Source: Flectobacillus major DSM 103 (GTDB lineage: Bacteria > Bacteroidota > Bacteroidia > Cytophagales > Spirosomataceae). Taken from it: DNA of 64,000 nucleotides. This document shows positions 52,527-60,571 of this stretch, one piece after another. A program made the translations under genes and the position numbers. The notes below the pieces were generated by a model. It did not search any database and was not told where the DNA came from. It saw only the letters and a program-made list of their open reading frames with translations. Positions within the stretch are counted from its first letter, which is position 1, and the number at the start of each line of letters is the position of its first letter. The stretch covers positions 286,001 through 350,000 of the forward strand of contig NZ_KE386491.1 in assembly GCF_000427405.1 (NCBI RefSeq), given 5' to 3'.

Positions 52527-52672
52527 AAGAAAAATAGTTTTACAAGGTAATTCTATCCGTGGTAATAAGTTATTGAGCAAATGAGTGATTAAGTGTTTGA
52601 TAAATACAGTATTTGTTGGAGGTATTTTTATAGAGTACACTTATTTGCTAAAGGGTTTATTGTTAACTACTA

Positions 52673-53728
52673 TTAGGAGCTAAACTCGTTACAATGTTTG
52701 GCTAATAGACGAATATCGTCTTCGTGGTGCAAGGCACTAATGACTAATCTGCTTACAGGCTGGTCGTGTACCGTTGGATATGGAAAACACGAAGTCATAA
52801 TACCATTTTCGAGGAGGTATTCGTGCAAGCCTTCTCGATGCGTGCAGTACGCCGGATAGGCCCGAATACTGTCCAGATAATCTGTTTCGAGTAATTGATT
52901 AAATAGCTCGATTCGTTGTAAAAGGATTTGTTTTTGTAACTTATAAATACCTGTCGACTGTGTAAATGCCTTGAGTAATGCAGGCATCATTGGCGAAGCC
53001 CCCGAAAACATCGGCGTACTTTTTATTTGTTGCAAAATACTTACATTGCCCAAAATAATACCGCCAGTCATTCCCATAGCTTTGTTGAGCGAACTGGTAA
53101 TCAGGATATTTACATTACTATTTGTTTCAAAGATAGGGCTACTTGCCAATAAATCATTGAGGTTTTGTATGCCTAAGCTATGAGAGGCATCAATAATTAC
53201 AACTATTTCTTTGTTGGGGGGCAGTTGCTGTATCCAATCAAACGAATAGGCTTCTACATAAGGCGAACCTACCGAGTCTGAGCAAATAACTATTTTGGAA
53301 GAAGCATGATGACGTATTTTTTCAGAAATACGCTCGGCCCATTCTGCATACTTAATTGTTGGAATATAGCTATTGTCTGTCCAAAGTGCAGGGTGGGTTT
53401 TGGGGGCATATTCAAAACTATAGCCTTGTAGTTGCCAAAACTTCTGAGCGAGTTGCCCTGCCCACATACCCGATGCTACTGTTAGACTGGCTGGTGCATC
53501 AAAAAAACTAGCAAGGGCTTGTTCAGCTATATCATAAACCTCTAAGCGTACAGTATTGTTGCGAGAGCTTCCCCACGAAGTACCTAATTGTTCTATGGCT
53601 TCCACAAAGTGTTGTTTGAAAATAGGGTGATGAGCCATTCCCAAATACCCTGTACCACTAAACCAAAGGTAAGATTGGTTTTGTGTGCAAAGTGTATTAC
53701 TAGGAAGTATTTTTGTGTAAAAAGTCAT
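52673..53728 (-). CDS. Fold-type I PLP-dependent enzyme, KBL/AONS-like
   Basis: 351 residues. YLWFSGTGYLGMAHHPIFKQ and GTSWGSSRNNTVRLEVYDIA resemble the N-terminus of 2-amino-3-ketobutyrate CoA ligase and 8-amino-7-oxononanoate synthase. VVIIDASHSLGIQ supplies the PLP-nitrogen Asp and a His, and the internal aldimine lysine is in ITSSLNKAMGMTGGIILG. It is shorter than typical AONS/KBL (about 390). The acyl-CoA-binding N-terminal loop is reduced, so an aminotransferase or lyase activity is possible. It sits among murein-peptide genes and may act on a released amino acid. Confidence 0.75.
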   Translation of the reverse strand: MTFYTKILPSNTLCTQNQSYLWFSGTGYLGMAHHPIFKQHFVEAIEQLGTSWGSSRNNTVRLEVYDIAEQALASFFDAPASLTVASGMWAGQLAQKFWQLQGYSFEYAPKTHPALWTDNSYIPTIKYAEWAERISEKIRHHASSKIVICSDSVGSPYVEAYSFDWIQQLPPNKEIVVIIDASHSLGIQNLNDLLASSPIFETNSNVNILITSSLNKAMGMTGGIILGNVSILQQIKSTPMFSGASPMMPALLKAFTQSTGIYKLQKQILLQRIELFNQLLETDYLDSIRAYPAYCTHREGLHEYLLENGIMTSCFPYPTVHDQPVSRLVISALHHEDDIRLLAKHCNEFSS

Positions 53729-53818
53729 ACGCTAGGTAGTTGAGGAATTACTTCAATAAATGAAAGTACGAGGCAAAGGCATTATATTAGCCAAAATTCG
53801 TTATGCCTTTGCCTTGTA

Positions 53819-54835
53819 TTATGCTATCAGATTAGCTCCTGTACCGTTTTCTTGGGCATAAATAACCTTGCCAAAGTCGATAGTAACACCTGTTGAAATT
53901 TGGTCATCAACAAGCAAAATACCATCCATGTCGACATAATCTAGTAAAGGCAATAGCTGAGCAATCGCCGAACAACCCACATTCGACTCGGTCATGCAGC
54001 CTACCATTACTTTCAAGCCTATTTGTTTGGCATGAGCAATCATACGAAGGGCAGGAGTAAGGCCTCCGCATTTCATTAATTTGACATTTACACCATGAAA
54101 AAATCCATAGCAACGAGCTACATCCTCTTCTACAATACAGCTTTCGTCGGCAATAATAGGTAAAACAGATGCTGCAAAAACCTTTTTCATTCCCTCCCAA
54201 TTATCGGCTTTCATGGGTTGTTCAATAAACTCTACCCCCAATTCTTTTAAGGCAATAGCATTTTGGATGGTTTCTTCAACACCCCAAGCGGTATTGGCAT
54301 CTACCCTAAATACTGCGTCGGTATGTTTACGTAGTTCTTGGACAATCCTGATGTCTTCTTTTGTTCCTAATTTGATTTTATATAAAGGAAAGGGCATTTC
54401 TTTCATTTTAGAAACCATTTTCTCGATAGTATCTATACCAATGGTATAATCCGTAATAGGATTTTTGCTGGTTTCTAATCCCCATGCCTGATACAAGGGT
54501 AGTTTGAGTTTTTTGGCCCAAAGGTCATTAGCCGCAATATCTAAAGCACACAAAGCAAAAGGGTGTTCGTCTTCCAAATGAGGGAACATATCTTGCCAAA
54601 ATTGTTTAGGGTCTTTGAGGTCGTATTGCTCTATTATAGGGCGAATGGCCTCTAGCTGAGCTATCATTTTCGGAATTGTTACGCCATAATAGGGCGTTTC
54701 GGTGGCTTCGCCAAAGCCACTAAAATTGCCATCTTTTAATTCAACTATCAAGGTAGGTTGTATATCTCTCGACTCGTGTGTAATCGTAAATGTGTGTTTG
54801 AGGGGTAATTGAAAGCTATGTAAGATAAGTTGCAT
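53819..54835 (-). CDS. Dipeptide epimerase (enolase superfamily, L-Ala-D/L-Glu type)
   Basis: 338 residues, a TIM-barrel enolase-superfamily enzyme of the muconate-lactonising subgroup. Catalytic residues: K153 and K155 in LYKIKLG, metal ligands D179 (FRVDANTAWG), E204 (EFIEQPM) and D230 (IIADESC), and the second-side base K252 in NVKLMKCGG. DMDG near residues 302-305 is the specificity motif of L-Ala-D/L-Glu epimerases, which bind the dipeptide amino group. It converts L-Ala-D-Glu from murein recycling to L-Ala-L-Glu for hydrolysis. It is the first gene of the four-gene block with the NlpC/P60 endopeptidase. Confidence 0.94.
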   Translation of the reverse strand: MQLILHSFQLPLKHTFTITHESRDIQPTLIVELKDGNFSGFGEATETPYYGVTIPKMIAQLEAIRPIIEQYDLKDPKQFWQDMFPHLEDEHPFALCALDIAANDLWAKKLKLPLYQAWGLETSKNPITDYTIGIDTIEKMVSKMKEMPFPLYKIKLGTKEDIRIVQELRKHTDAVFRVDANTAWGVEETIQNAIALKELGVEFIEQPMKADNWEGMKKVFAASVLPIIADESCIVEEDVARCYGFFHGVNVKLMKCGGLTPALRMIAHAKQIGLKVMVGCMTESNVGCSAIAQLLPLLDYVDMDGILLVDDQISTGVTIDFGKVIYAQENGTGANLIA

Positions 54836-54908
54836 GTAATAATGGGTTTGGATGAAGTCAAAATGTGTTTTAAATGCCAGATAAACAAAAAGAAATTATG
54901 TATTCAAA

Positions 54909-56117
54909 TTAACGAAAACGGATGAATTTTACTATCTCTCCTTGTATGAATTCCTGTTTTTCAGGCGAAAGTTCTACAAAACCATCGCATTCGGTCAAAT
55001 TGGCAAAGTCGGCCGAGCCACTTCCCTCAAATGGAATAGCCAATATTTGGCCGTTTTCAAAATATACCTTGGCTGGGGCAAAATAGGTAAGTGGAGGCTT
55101 AAAAAATACCGATTTAGCCAAAATCACTTCTTCGTATTTGGGTAAGGCTTGCTTAATAATAGGCAAAGCGTATTTGGTAAAACACAAAAAGGTAGAAACA
55201 GGATTGCCAGGAAGAGCAAAAAGATGCTTAGTAGTTTGGCCAGCCTCATTTTGCTGAACCCCAAACCAGAAAGGTTTGCCTGGCTTTTGAGCTACTTTAT
55301 GAAAAAGTTTTTGCACACCTAACCGACTCAATATTTCGGGTACAAAATCTTTTTTACCTACCGAAACGCCACCACTGAGCAAAATAATATCGTGCAAAGC
55401 CAAGATTTCGCTAAGCTTTTGGCTTAATAGCTCTTTGTGGTCGATGAGGTGAAAAAGGTTGGCACGTATGCCTGCTATACTCAACGCACTGGCCAACATA
55501 TAAGAATTGGACATCCGAATCTGATGAGGCTGTGGTTGTGTATTTATCTCGACAAGCTCGTCGCCTGTTGAAATAACGGCTACTTTGGGCAATGATTCTA
55601 CCAGTACAAAGGGTTTTCCCACCGAGGCAATTACAGCTATCTCGGCTGGACTAATTTTAGTGCCTTTGGCTAGTAGGCGTTGTCCCTGTTGTTTGTCGAT
55701 ACCTTGTTGATGGATATTTTGCCCTTTTTTTAGTTCATCAAAAGGAATCGTTATGCTAGCAAACTTTTGTTCGTCTTTTTCAAAGAATGCAACATCTTCG
55801 TATCGTACTACAGTATCGCATCCCAAAGGTAAAACAGCTCCCGTCATTACCTCTAAGCACGCTTTGGTATCAAGAAGTGATTTTTGACTTTCGCCTGCAT
55901 ATTGGGTATTTTCAAGGACTATTTCGCTTGGATTGATTGCCTCTAAGAGAAACGCAATACCATCCATAGCTACCCGATTGAAAGGCGGAAAGTCTCTATC
56001 GGCCACAATATCTTCTGCCAAAATCCGATTGCTAGCATCTAATAAAGCCACAGGTTCGGGTTGTGAACAAAAAGGATGTTGCAAAACAATCTGAAAAGCT
56101 TCTTCTACAGAAATCAT
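54909..56117 (-). CDS. moeA: Molybdopterin molybdotransferase MoeA
   Basis: 402 residues from the ATG at 56115-56117 (MISVEEAFQIVL); an upstream TTG would add a non-conserved leader. MoeA inserts molybdate into adenylated molybdopterin. NRVAMDGIAFLLEA is the domain II/III active-site motif (family D-x-D/A-M-D-G), with GAVLPLGCDTVVRYEDV close by. VAVISTGDELV and LLSGGVSVGKKDFVPEIL are typical of the MogA-like domain III, and HLFALPGNPVSTFLCF is the conserved PGNPVS motif. It is divergent from moaC-mobA, separated by 151 bases, so one intergenic region serves the cofactor genes in both directions. Confidence 0.95.
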   Translation of the reverse strand: MISVEEAFQIVLQHPFCSQPEPVALLDASNRILAEDIVADRDFPPFNRVAMDGIAFLLEAINPSEIVLENTQYAGESQKSLLDTKACLEVMTGAVLPLGCDTVVRYEDVAFFEKDEQKFASITIPFDELKKGQNIHQQGIDKQQGQRLLAKGTKISPAEIAVIASVGKPFVLVESLPKVAVISTGDELVEINTQPQPHQIRMSNSYMLASALSIAGIRANLFHLIDHKELLSQKLSEILALHDIILLSGGVSVGKKDFVPEILSRLGVQKLFHKVAQKPGKPFWFGVQQNEAGQTTKHLFALPGNPVSTFLCFTKYALPIIKQALPKYEEVILAKSVFFKPPLTYFAPAKVYFENGQILAIPFEGSGSADFANLTECDGFVELSPEKQEFIQGEIVKFIRFR

Positions 56118-56244
56118 ATTTGAGATTAAGTTAGTGTTAATAATAAAAGGCTTTTTCAATAACCTCTATTTGTGTTTTGGACAAAGGCAAGGTTGCTTCC
56201 GACAAATTTCTATAATTTGCTCTATCTTTTGCGTGTTCTACCTG

Positions 56245-56252
56245 TATTTTTG
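56245..56252 (+). promoter_or_regulatory. Candidate -7 promoter element for moaC-mobA-thiN
   Basis: TATTTTTG, an exact TAnnTTTG, 16 bases before the moaC start, with TTTG at 56216-56219 at a somewhat long 25-base spacing. Confidence 0.5.
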
Positions 56253-56268
56253 CAAAAACAAATAGAAT

Positions 56269-56760
56269 ATGACAACCGAAAATCCTGTAGATAAAACATT
56301 TACCCATTTAGATACCCAACACAACCCATCGATGGTCGATGTATCTGAAAAAGCTATTACCAAGCGTACCGCTACCGCTAGAAGTATAGTGGTATTGACT
56401 CCCGAAATTATAGCACAATTAACCAATGGCGATATTCAAACCAAGAAAGGGGCTGTATTTCAAACGGCTATTATTGCTGGTACAATGGGTGCTAAAAAAA
56501 CAGCCGAGCTTATTCCGCTATGTCATCCTTTAGGCTTAGATTCTTGTAAGTTCAATATCGAAGTACAAGGACTGGAGGTAATTATCAATTGTACGTGTTC
56601 GCTAACAGCCAAAACAGGCGTAGAAATGGAAGCCCTAACAGGGGCAAGTATTGCCGCCTTGACAGTGTACGATATGTGTAAGGCTTTCTCGCATGATTTA
56701 GTTATTAAGGAAACAAAATTAATGATAAAAACAGGAGGAAAAAGCGACTACAAAGTATGA
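56269..56760 (+). CDS. moaC: Cyclic pyranopterin monophosphate synthase MoaC
   Basis: 163 residues, the usual MoaC length. It converts 3',8-cyclo-7,8-dihydroGTP, made by MoaA, to cPMP. PSMVDVSEKAITKRTATARS near the start, AGTMGAKKTAELIPLCHPLG with the catalytic His-Pro, KTGVEMEALTGASIAALTVY with the catalytic Lys, and YDMCKAF and GGKSDY at the end are the conserved blocks. The moaC stop overlaps the mobA start by four bases (ATGA), showing translational coupling. moaA and moaE/D are not in the window. Confidence 0.97.
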   Translation: MTTENPVDKTFTHLDTQHNPSMVDVSEKAITKRTATARSIVVLTPEIIAQLTNGDIQTKKGAVFQTAIIAGTMGAKKTAELIPLCHPLGLDSCKFNIEVQGLEVIINCTCSLTAKTGVEMEALTGASIAALTVYDMCKAFSHDLVIKETKLMIKTGGKSDYKV

Positions 56761-57332
56761 TAAATGGACTGATATTATCGGGTGGGCAAAGCTCCAGAAT
56801 GGGAGAGGAGAAACGGTTGCTCAATTATCATGGGCAAAGCCAAGAAGTGTATTTGTACAATATGCTAAAACCTTTTTGTACAGAAGTTTTTGTGTCGATC
56901 AATGTCCATCAAGAAAGTTCGTTGCCTTTTATTCGAGATACTTTCATAGAAATTAATAGCCCTATGGTAGGTATATTGTCGGCTTTTCAGCAAAATCCTG
57001 ATACTGCTTGGCTCGTAATAGCTTGTGATATGCCTTATATAAAGGCCGAAACCATTACCGAGCTATTGGACAAGCGTGATGCTACTAAAAAAGCAACAGC
57101 TTTTGAAAACCCGCAAGAACATTTTCCTGAGCCTCTAATTACCATTTATGAGCCTAGTATTTATCCATTTTTATTGGAAGCCTATCGGGCAGGTCGAAAA
57201 TCGGCATTGAGGGTTTTACAACAACAAGATATAGCCTTGATTGCCGTAAGCGACCCCAAGGTTTTGAACAATATTAATACGCCTGAGGCATTTGTAAAAA
57301 CGCTTTTGGACTTAGGCGACAAAATAGCATAA
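56757..57332 (+). CDS. mobA: Molybdenum cofactor guanylyltransferase MobA
   Basis: 191 residues, GT-A-like nucleotidyltransferase. ILSGGQSSRMGEEKRLLNYH is the family's L-x-G-G-x-S-x-R-M-G-x-D/E-K phosphate-binding motif, with Glu in place of the usual Asp. WLVIACDMPYIKAETITELL is the metal-binding D-M-P motif, and FPEPLITIYE holds the substrate-side E-P-L. NNINTPEA near the end matches the conserved N-T-P-E/D. It attaches GMP to molybdopterin to form bis-MGD. It overlaps moaC by four bases and is followed two bases later by thiN. Confidence 0.92.
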   Translation: MINGLILSGGQSSRMGEEKRLLNYHGQSQEVYLYNMLKPFCTEVFVSINVHQESSLPFIRDTFIEINSPMVGILSAFQQNPDTAWLVIACDMPYIKAETITELLDKRDATKKATAFENPQEHFPEPLITIYEPSIYPFLLEAYRAGRKSALRVLQQQDIALIAVSDPKVLNNINTPEAFVKTLLDLGDKIA

Positions 57333-57334
57333 AT

Positions 57335-57997
57335 ATGTCATCACATCATATCATCAGAGACGAACAAGAGCCTGCCCTTATCATAGCCAATGGCGAAGCC
57401 TGCCATCCAGAGCTACTGGGGCAGTTGCTAGAATGGTCGCCTTTGGTAGTAGTTTTAGACTCGGCGATTCATCGGGTGTTGGAGCTTGGTATTAAAGTCG
57501 ATGTTTTGTTGGGCGACTTTGATAGAGAGCTAGACCTTGATACAATCAGACAGTTACAATACCCTCTCGAAATTGTACATACACCCGACCAAGAAAAACA
57601 TGATTTAGAAAAAGCCTTTGAGTATTTGGTAGAGCGAGGCTTTCCTGCCGCCAATGTTATATGGGCAACAGGTCGCCGAGCCGACCACACAATGACCAAC
57701 ATTACCAATGTGGTGCGGTTTAGGGATAAACTAAAGATTGTTATTATAGACGACTATTCAAAAATCTTTTTATTACCTTATCAATTTCAAAAATGGTATA
57801 CCAAAGCAACGCCTATTTCATTGATTCCTGTGGGTGTGGTGAGTGGTATTGTAACCCAAGGGCTCAAATATAATTTGTATGATGAAAGCCTAACGTTGGG
57901 CTATCGAACTGGCAGTAGCAACGAAGTCGAAGAAGATGGCTTTATAAGTATTCAATACAAAGAAGGCGATCTTTTGATGATGGAGTGTACTGATTAA
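57335..57997 (+). CDS. Thiamine pyrophosphokinase
   Basis: 220 residues, two domains. VLLGDFDRELDL carries the conserved G-D-F/L-D motif, HTPDQEKHDLEKAFEYLVER matches D-Q-x-x-T/H-D-x-x-K, and ATGRRADHTMTNITNVVRF is the G-x-R-x-D-H-x-x-x-N motif, all from the catalytic domain. The C-terminal thiamine-binding beta domain (VSGIVTQGLKYNLYDESLTL, with GSSNEV) follows. It makes thiamine diphosphate from thiamine and ATP. The start lies two bases after the mobA stop, so it is co-transcribed with molybdenum cofactor genes. The neighbourhood is unusual but the motifs are clear. Confidence 0.93.
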   Translation: MSSHHIIRDEQEPALIIANGEACHPELLGQLLEWSPLVVVLDSAIHRVLELGIKVDVLLGDFDRELDLDTIRQLQYPLEIVHTPDQEKHDLEKAFEYLVERGFPAANVIWATGRRADHTMTNITNVVRFRDKLKIVIIDDYSKIFLLPYQFQKWYTKATPISLIPVGVVSGIVTQGLKYNLYDESLTLGYRTGSSNEVEEDGFISIQYKEGDLLMMECTD

Positions 57998-57998
57998 A

Positions 57999-58173
57999 AC
58001 AGGAGTCATCTCAAATTTTAGGTACTATTAAAAGATACCCACTATTGGTGCTTATTGTGATTCATAATGCCGTCAAGTGAAGATTGATGAGGCTTATCAA
58101 TTACCCAAATAAGAGAAATTTAGAAGCTATTCATGCAAAAGGCGTTCGAAAAACTAACTTCGAACGCCTTTTG
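57999..58173 (+). repeat. Dispersed hairpin element (copy A)
   Basis: Begins directly after the thiamine pyrophosphokinase stop with AACAGGAGTCATCTCAAA and ends with a hairpin whose arms 58136-58150 and 58159-58173 (CAAAAGGCGTTCGAA) pair perfectly, loop AAACTAAC. It aligns over its length with copy B at 63808-63990: shared words include TATTGGTG, TTGTGATT, GAGGCTTATCAATT and CATGCAAAAGGCGTTCGAA. A short frame across it is broken by stops in this copy, so the element is non-coding. The hairpin probably also terminates the moaC operon. Confidence 0.85.
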
Positions 58174-58297
58174 TTAAACGACACCTCTTTAGCCGCAAAG
58201 CATTGCGTTTTTACTAGTGAAAATCATCTTCAAAAATACTCACACACTCGCTCACCATTCACTAAATTTGGAATGCCCCATGTTTTTAGTATAAAAT

Positions 58298-58397
58298 TTA
58301 TATGTTGAATTTGTCATCATTACTGGTCTTTCTTTTGAAAGAATACAAAACGCCCGAAGCAAGAATTGCTAATACAATTAAATATAGAGTTCTCATA
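58298..58397 (-). pseudogene. Possible frameshifted small membrane peptide
   Basis: An ATG at 58395-58397 opens MRTLY, and one base out of frame the same strand encodes LIVLAILASGVLYSFKRKTS followed by NDDKFNI and a stop at 58298-58300, a single-span peptide of a form common in Bacteroidota. The shift falls at an AAAA run (58380-58383). Either a one-base insertion broke a roughly 32-residue gene, or this is chance. Confidence 0.35.
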
Positions 58398-58594
58398 GAT
58401 TAAGGTTTTTATGGTGGAAGAATAGTATTAATATACCAAATAATCGGGTACTGACAGATCAAATTTTTGTTATTTTTTGTGACCTACAAGTCGAGATACC
58501 ACGTTTATAGAACAAGCTACGTGGTTTGTTGGATAACGGATTGAAGCAAGAGCATATTTTTGCAAATAACAAATAAATTCATTAAAACTATATA

Positions 58595-58634
58595 CGTATA
58601 AATACCTGTTTTGCAGTGTAAAAATACCTGTTTT
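58595..58634 (+). promoter_or_regulatory. Paired direct repeat upstream of the first membrane-sensor gene
   Basis: CGTATAAATACCTGTTTTG at 58595-58613 is identical to a site at 59447-59465. Its core AAATACCTGTTTT (58600-58612) recurs at 58622-58634, exactly 22 bases on, so two copies lie on one face of the helix. The second core ends 115 bases before the start codon at 58750. This looks like a dimer binding site for a transcription factor. Confidence 0.7.
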
Positions 58635-58749
58635 ATCCTCCTACCAGACAAAACTCTGTAATAATGTGGTAGCTTCGTAGCCTAATCATCAACGTGAGTG
58701 TCGAAATAGAGTACTTTTTAAAATAGTTCTAGAATTGATTTAGCATACA

Positions 58750-59400
58750 ATGATTGAAAATGCCCTGATAATAACCTCGTCCTCCTCTGTGTTATTGCCT
58801 TTGATATTTTGTCTTCAAAATAGGCATAGCTTGAGTAAGCCACTCAAGGTTCTTTCCTATTATTTATACCTATCAGTTGCTGTTGAAATATGGACGGTTA
58901 CTTATTATTATTTGCATATACCCAACCTTGCCGTAATTAATCTCTATAATGGACTAGAGTTTATCTTTTTTTCGCTGTTTTTTTATACCCTCTACAAATC
59001 CTATTGGTTTAGACAATTGGTGTTGTTAATAATACTGCTAGTACTTGGTTATTTTATTTATATATTCAAGGTATTGGAGAGTATTCAACTACTCAATTTA
59101 CATCTTTGTTTGTTGTATGCCGCTCTGGCAGTAATGTACATTATTTTGTATGGATTTCAATTACTACGAACCCTCGAAACCAAAGAGTTGTCGTCGTCAC
59201 CAGTTTTCATTATATGTTTGGCCTTGCTGTTATACTCTTTTGGCAATGTCTACATATTTACCTTTGCTCAGCACTTTGTTGATACCCAAAGGCTTCCTCA
59301 CGAAACATTAAGTAGGCTATATTACCTTGTACTGATTCTGTTTCGAGTACTGATGGGCTTGGCGTATTGGAACGTAGGTCAGCTTTCAAAAAAGGTGTAA
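58750..59400 (+). CDS. Seven-span membrane protein A (orphan sensor-like)
   Basis: 216 residues with about seven predicted spans and no signal peptide or soluble domain. Conserved with the protein at 59903-60571: a VEIWT/VEIAL motif in span 2, a G-LEF/ESM motif in span 3, the loop LETKELSSSPVF versus VDTPKISSNPMY, LLLYSFGNVYIFTF versus ILIYNAGTLFVFIM, and LYYLVLILFRVLMGLAYW versus IYYALLLVFRLFLVLGLW in the last span. The family is not recognised. Position before a NarL-type kinase and the shared upstream site suggest a membrane sensor. Transporter or structural roles are also possible. Confidence 0.75.
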   Translation: MIENALIITSSSSVLLPLIFCLQNRHSLSKPLKVLSYYLYLSVAVEIWTVTYYYLHIPNLAVINLYNGLEFIFFSLFFYTLYKSYWFRQLVLLIILLVLGYFIYIFKVLESIQLLNLHLCLLYAALAVMYIILYGFQLLRTLETKELSSSPVFIICLALLLYSFGNVYIFTFAQHFVDTQRLPHETLSRLYYLVLILFRVLMGLAYWNVGQLSKKV

Positions 59401-59446
59401 CGAAAAAGGAGGGTAAGTAACTACTCATAATACCATAGTTGACTAG

Positions 59447-59465
59447 CGTATAAATACCTGTTTTG
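59447..59465 (+). promoter_or_regulatory. Third copy of the direct-repeat site, upstream of the small protein gene
   Basis: CGTATAAATACCTGTTTTG, identical over 19 bases to 58595-58613. Its core AAATACCTGTTTT (59452-59464) ends 115 bases before the start codon at 59580, the same distance as at the upstream site. A degenerate AATAC follows 21 bases after the first AATAC. Confidence 0.7.
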
Positions 59466-59579
59466 TACGTAATAATACGCTAATTAATATGAGTTTTTTG
59501 GTTATGATAGGTTGATTGTATAGTTTTAGCGTATTAATTACAAAAACTATACAACACACTTTAAATATCATACACAACT

Positions 59580-59885
59580 ATGGCAAAACTTATTACAACA
59601 TCAGAACACCCAGAAGCATTTTCAGAGGCCACTAATTATGTAAAAAAATACCAAGCAGAAGGGCATGAAGTTCATTCTCAATTTTTTACAGCAGAAACAT
59701 TGAAAAAGTTATTAGAAACAGAGAACTTTGGGGGACTTAAAATCCATCATGGACGAGATGGAGAAAATCTTCACACATTGGTCTTGGAAGCAACAGATGA
59801 GGACGGGGGAAGTTTAGGAACTTATGTTTGTGACGGGCCACTTTGCCCACCAAACTGTATCCCTCCAATAAAGCTTGACGACTGA
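59580..59885 (+). CDS. Small soluble protein with CPPNC tail
   Basis: 101 residues with no signal peptide or span. Highly charged N-terminal helices (SEHPEAFSEATNYVKKYQAE, TLKKLLETENFGGLKIHHG) are followed by a beta-like segment (HTLVLEATDEDGGSLGTYV) and the tail CDGPLCPPNCIPP with three Cys. The CPPxC terminus recalls small Bacteroidota proteins of unknown function. Cys spacing could support metal binding or a disulfide. It lies between two paralogous membrane-protein genes and behind the repeated upstream site, so it may be a partner of that system. Function unknown. Confidence 0.7.
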   Translation: MAKLITTSEHPEAFSEATNYVKKYQAEGHEVHSQFFTAETLKKLLETENFGGLKIHHGRDGENLHTLVLEATDEDGGSLGTYVCDGPLCPPNCIPPIKLDD

Positions 59886-59902
59886 TAATAACTTTTGTTG
59901 AA

Positions 59903-60571
59903 ATGGTATTACAAGAACTCCTAATCTATTTATCATCGTTAGCTATTATTCCTGCTTTTGTGGTAGGGGTATTATATTATAAATATTTATCAGAGCCACT
60001 CAGGTTAGTCTTTATTTACATCTGTTTTTCAATTACGGTAGAAATTGCACTATGGGGAACTTACCTGTTAGGAATGCGAAACCATTTTGTTGTAAATCTC
60101 TCTATCCCAATAGAGTCTATGCTTTTAGCCCTTACCTTTTATAAGGTATTTCAGCAACAAGCCCTGAAAAATATAGTAATTGGTATAATGGTATTGATAT
60201 TGAGTATTGCAGTATTTAGCCATTTAAGAAACTTTGAAAATATCAATCAGTTTAGTGCTTTGGGCAATAGTATTTCGAACATATTTTTGGTAATAATTGT
60301 ATTCATATATTTTTTTAGTATTCTCCAGTCTGTAGACACCCCAAAAATCTCTTCTAATCCCATGTACTGGATTAGTTCAGGGATATTGATATACAACGCA
60401 GGTACACTCTTTGTATTTATTATGAGTAGTGTGATTATGTTTAATAAGTCGTTGGTTTTTAGGAATTTATGGAGTATTTACTACGCTTTACTTTTAGTTT
60501 TCAGGTTATTCTTAGTTTTAGGTTTATGGTTCAGCAAGACGCCCAAACAATTAAATCAATTGTCGAAATAG
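59903..60571 (+). CDS. Seven-span membrane protein B (paralogue of 58750-59400)
   Basis: 222 residues with about seven spans. It shares the layout and key segments of protein A (listed there) at low overall identity, which indicates an old duplication. It starts 17 bases after the small CPPNC protein, so those two are co-transcribed. Its 3' end overlaps the start of a short frame that resembles a histidine-kinase N-terminus, and the true kinase follows at 60885. The family is not recognised. A role as membrane input for the kinase is inferred from position only. Confidence 0.75.
   Translation: MVLQELLIYLSSLAIIPAFVVGVLYYKYLSEPLRLVFIYICFSITVEIALWGTYLLGMRNHFVVNLSIPIESMLLALTFYKVFQQQALKNIVIGIMVLILSIAVFSHLRNFENINQFSALGNSISNIFLVIIVFIYFFSILQSVDTPKISSNPMYWISSGILIYNAGTLFVFIMSSVIMFNKSLVFRNLWSIYYALLLVFRLFLVLGLWFSKTPKQLNQLSK

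Noticed and set aside
58084..58308. Plus-strand frame of 74 codons after thiN
   Set aside because: It lies mostly inside the dispersed hairpin element, and the frame is not kept in the homologous copy at 63808-63990.
60469..60525. Longer start for the short kinase-like frame
   Set aside because: The upstream part is fully inside membrane protein B in another frame and reads as noise. Only the part from 60526 resembles a kinase N-terminus.
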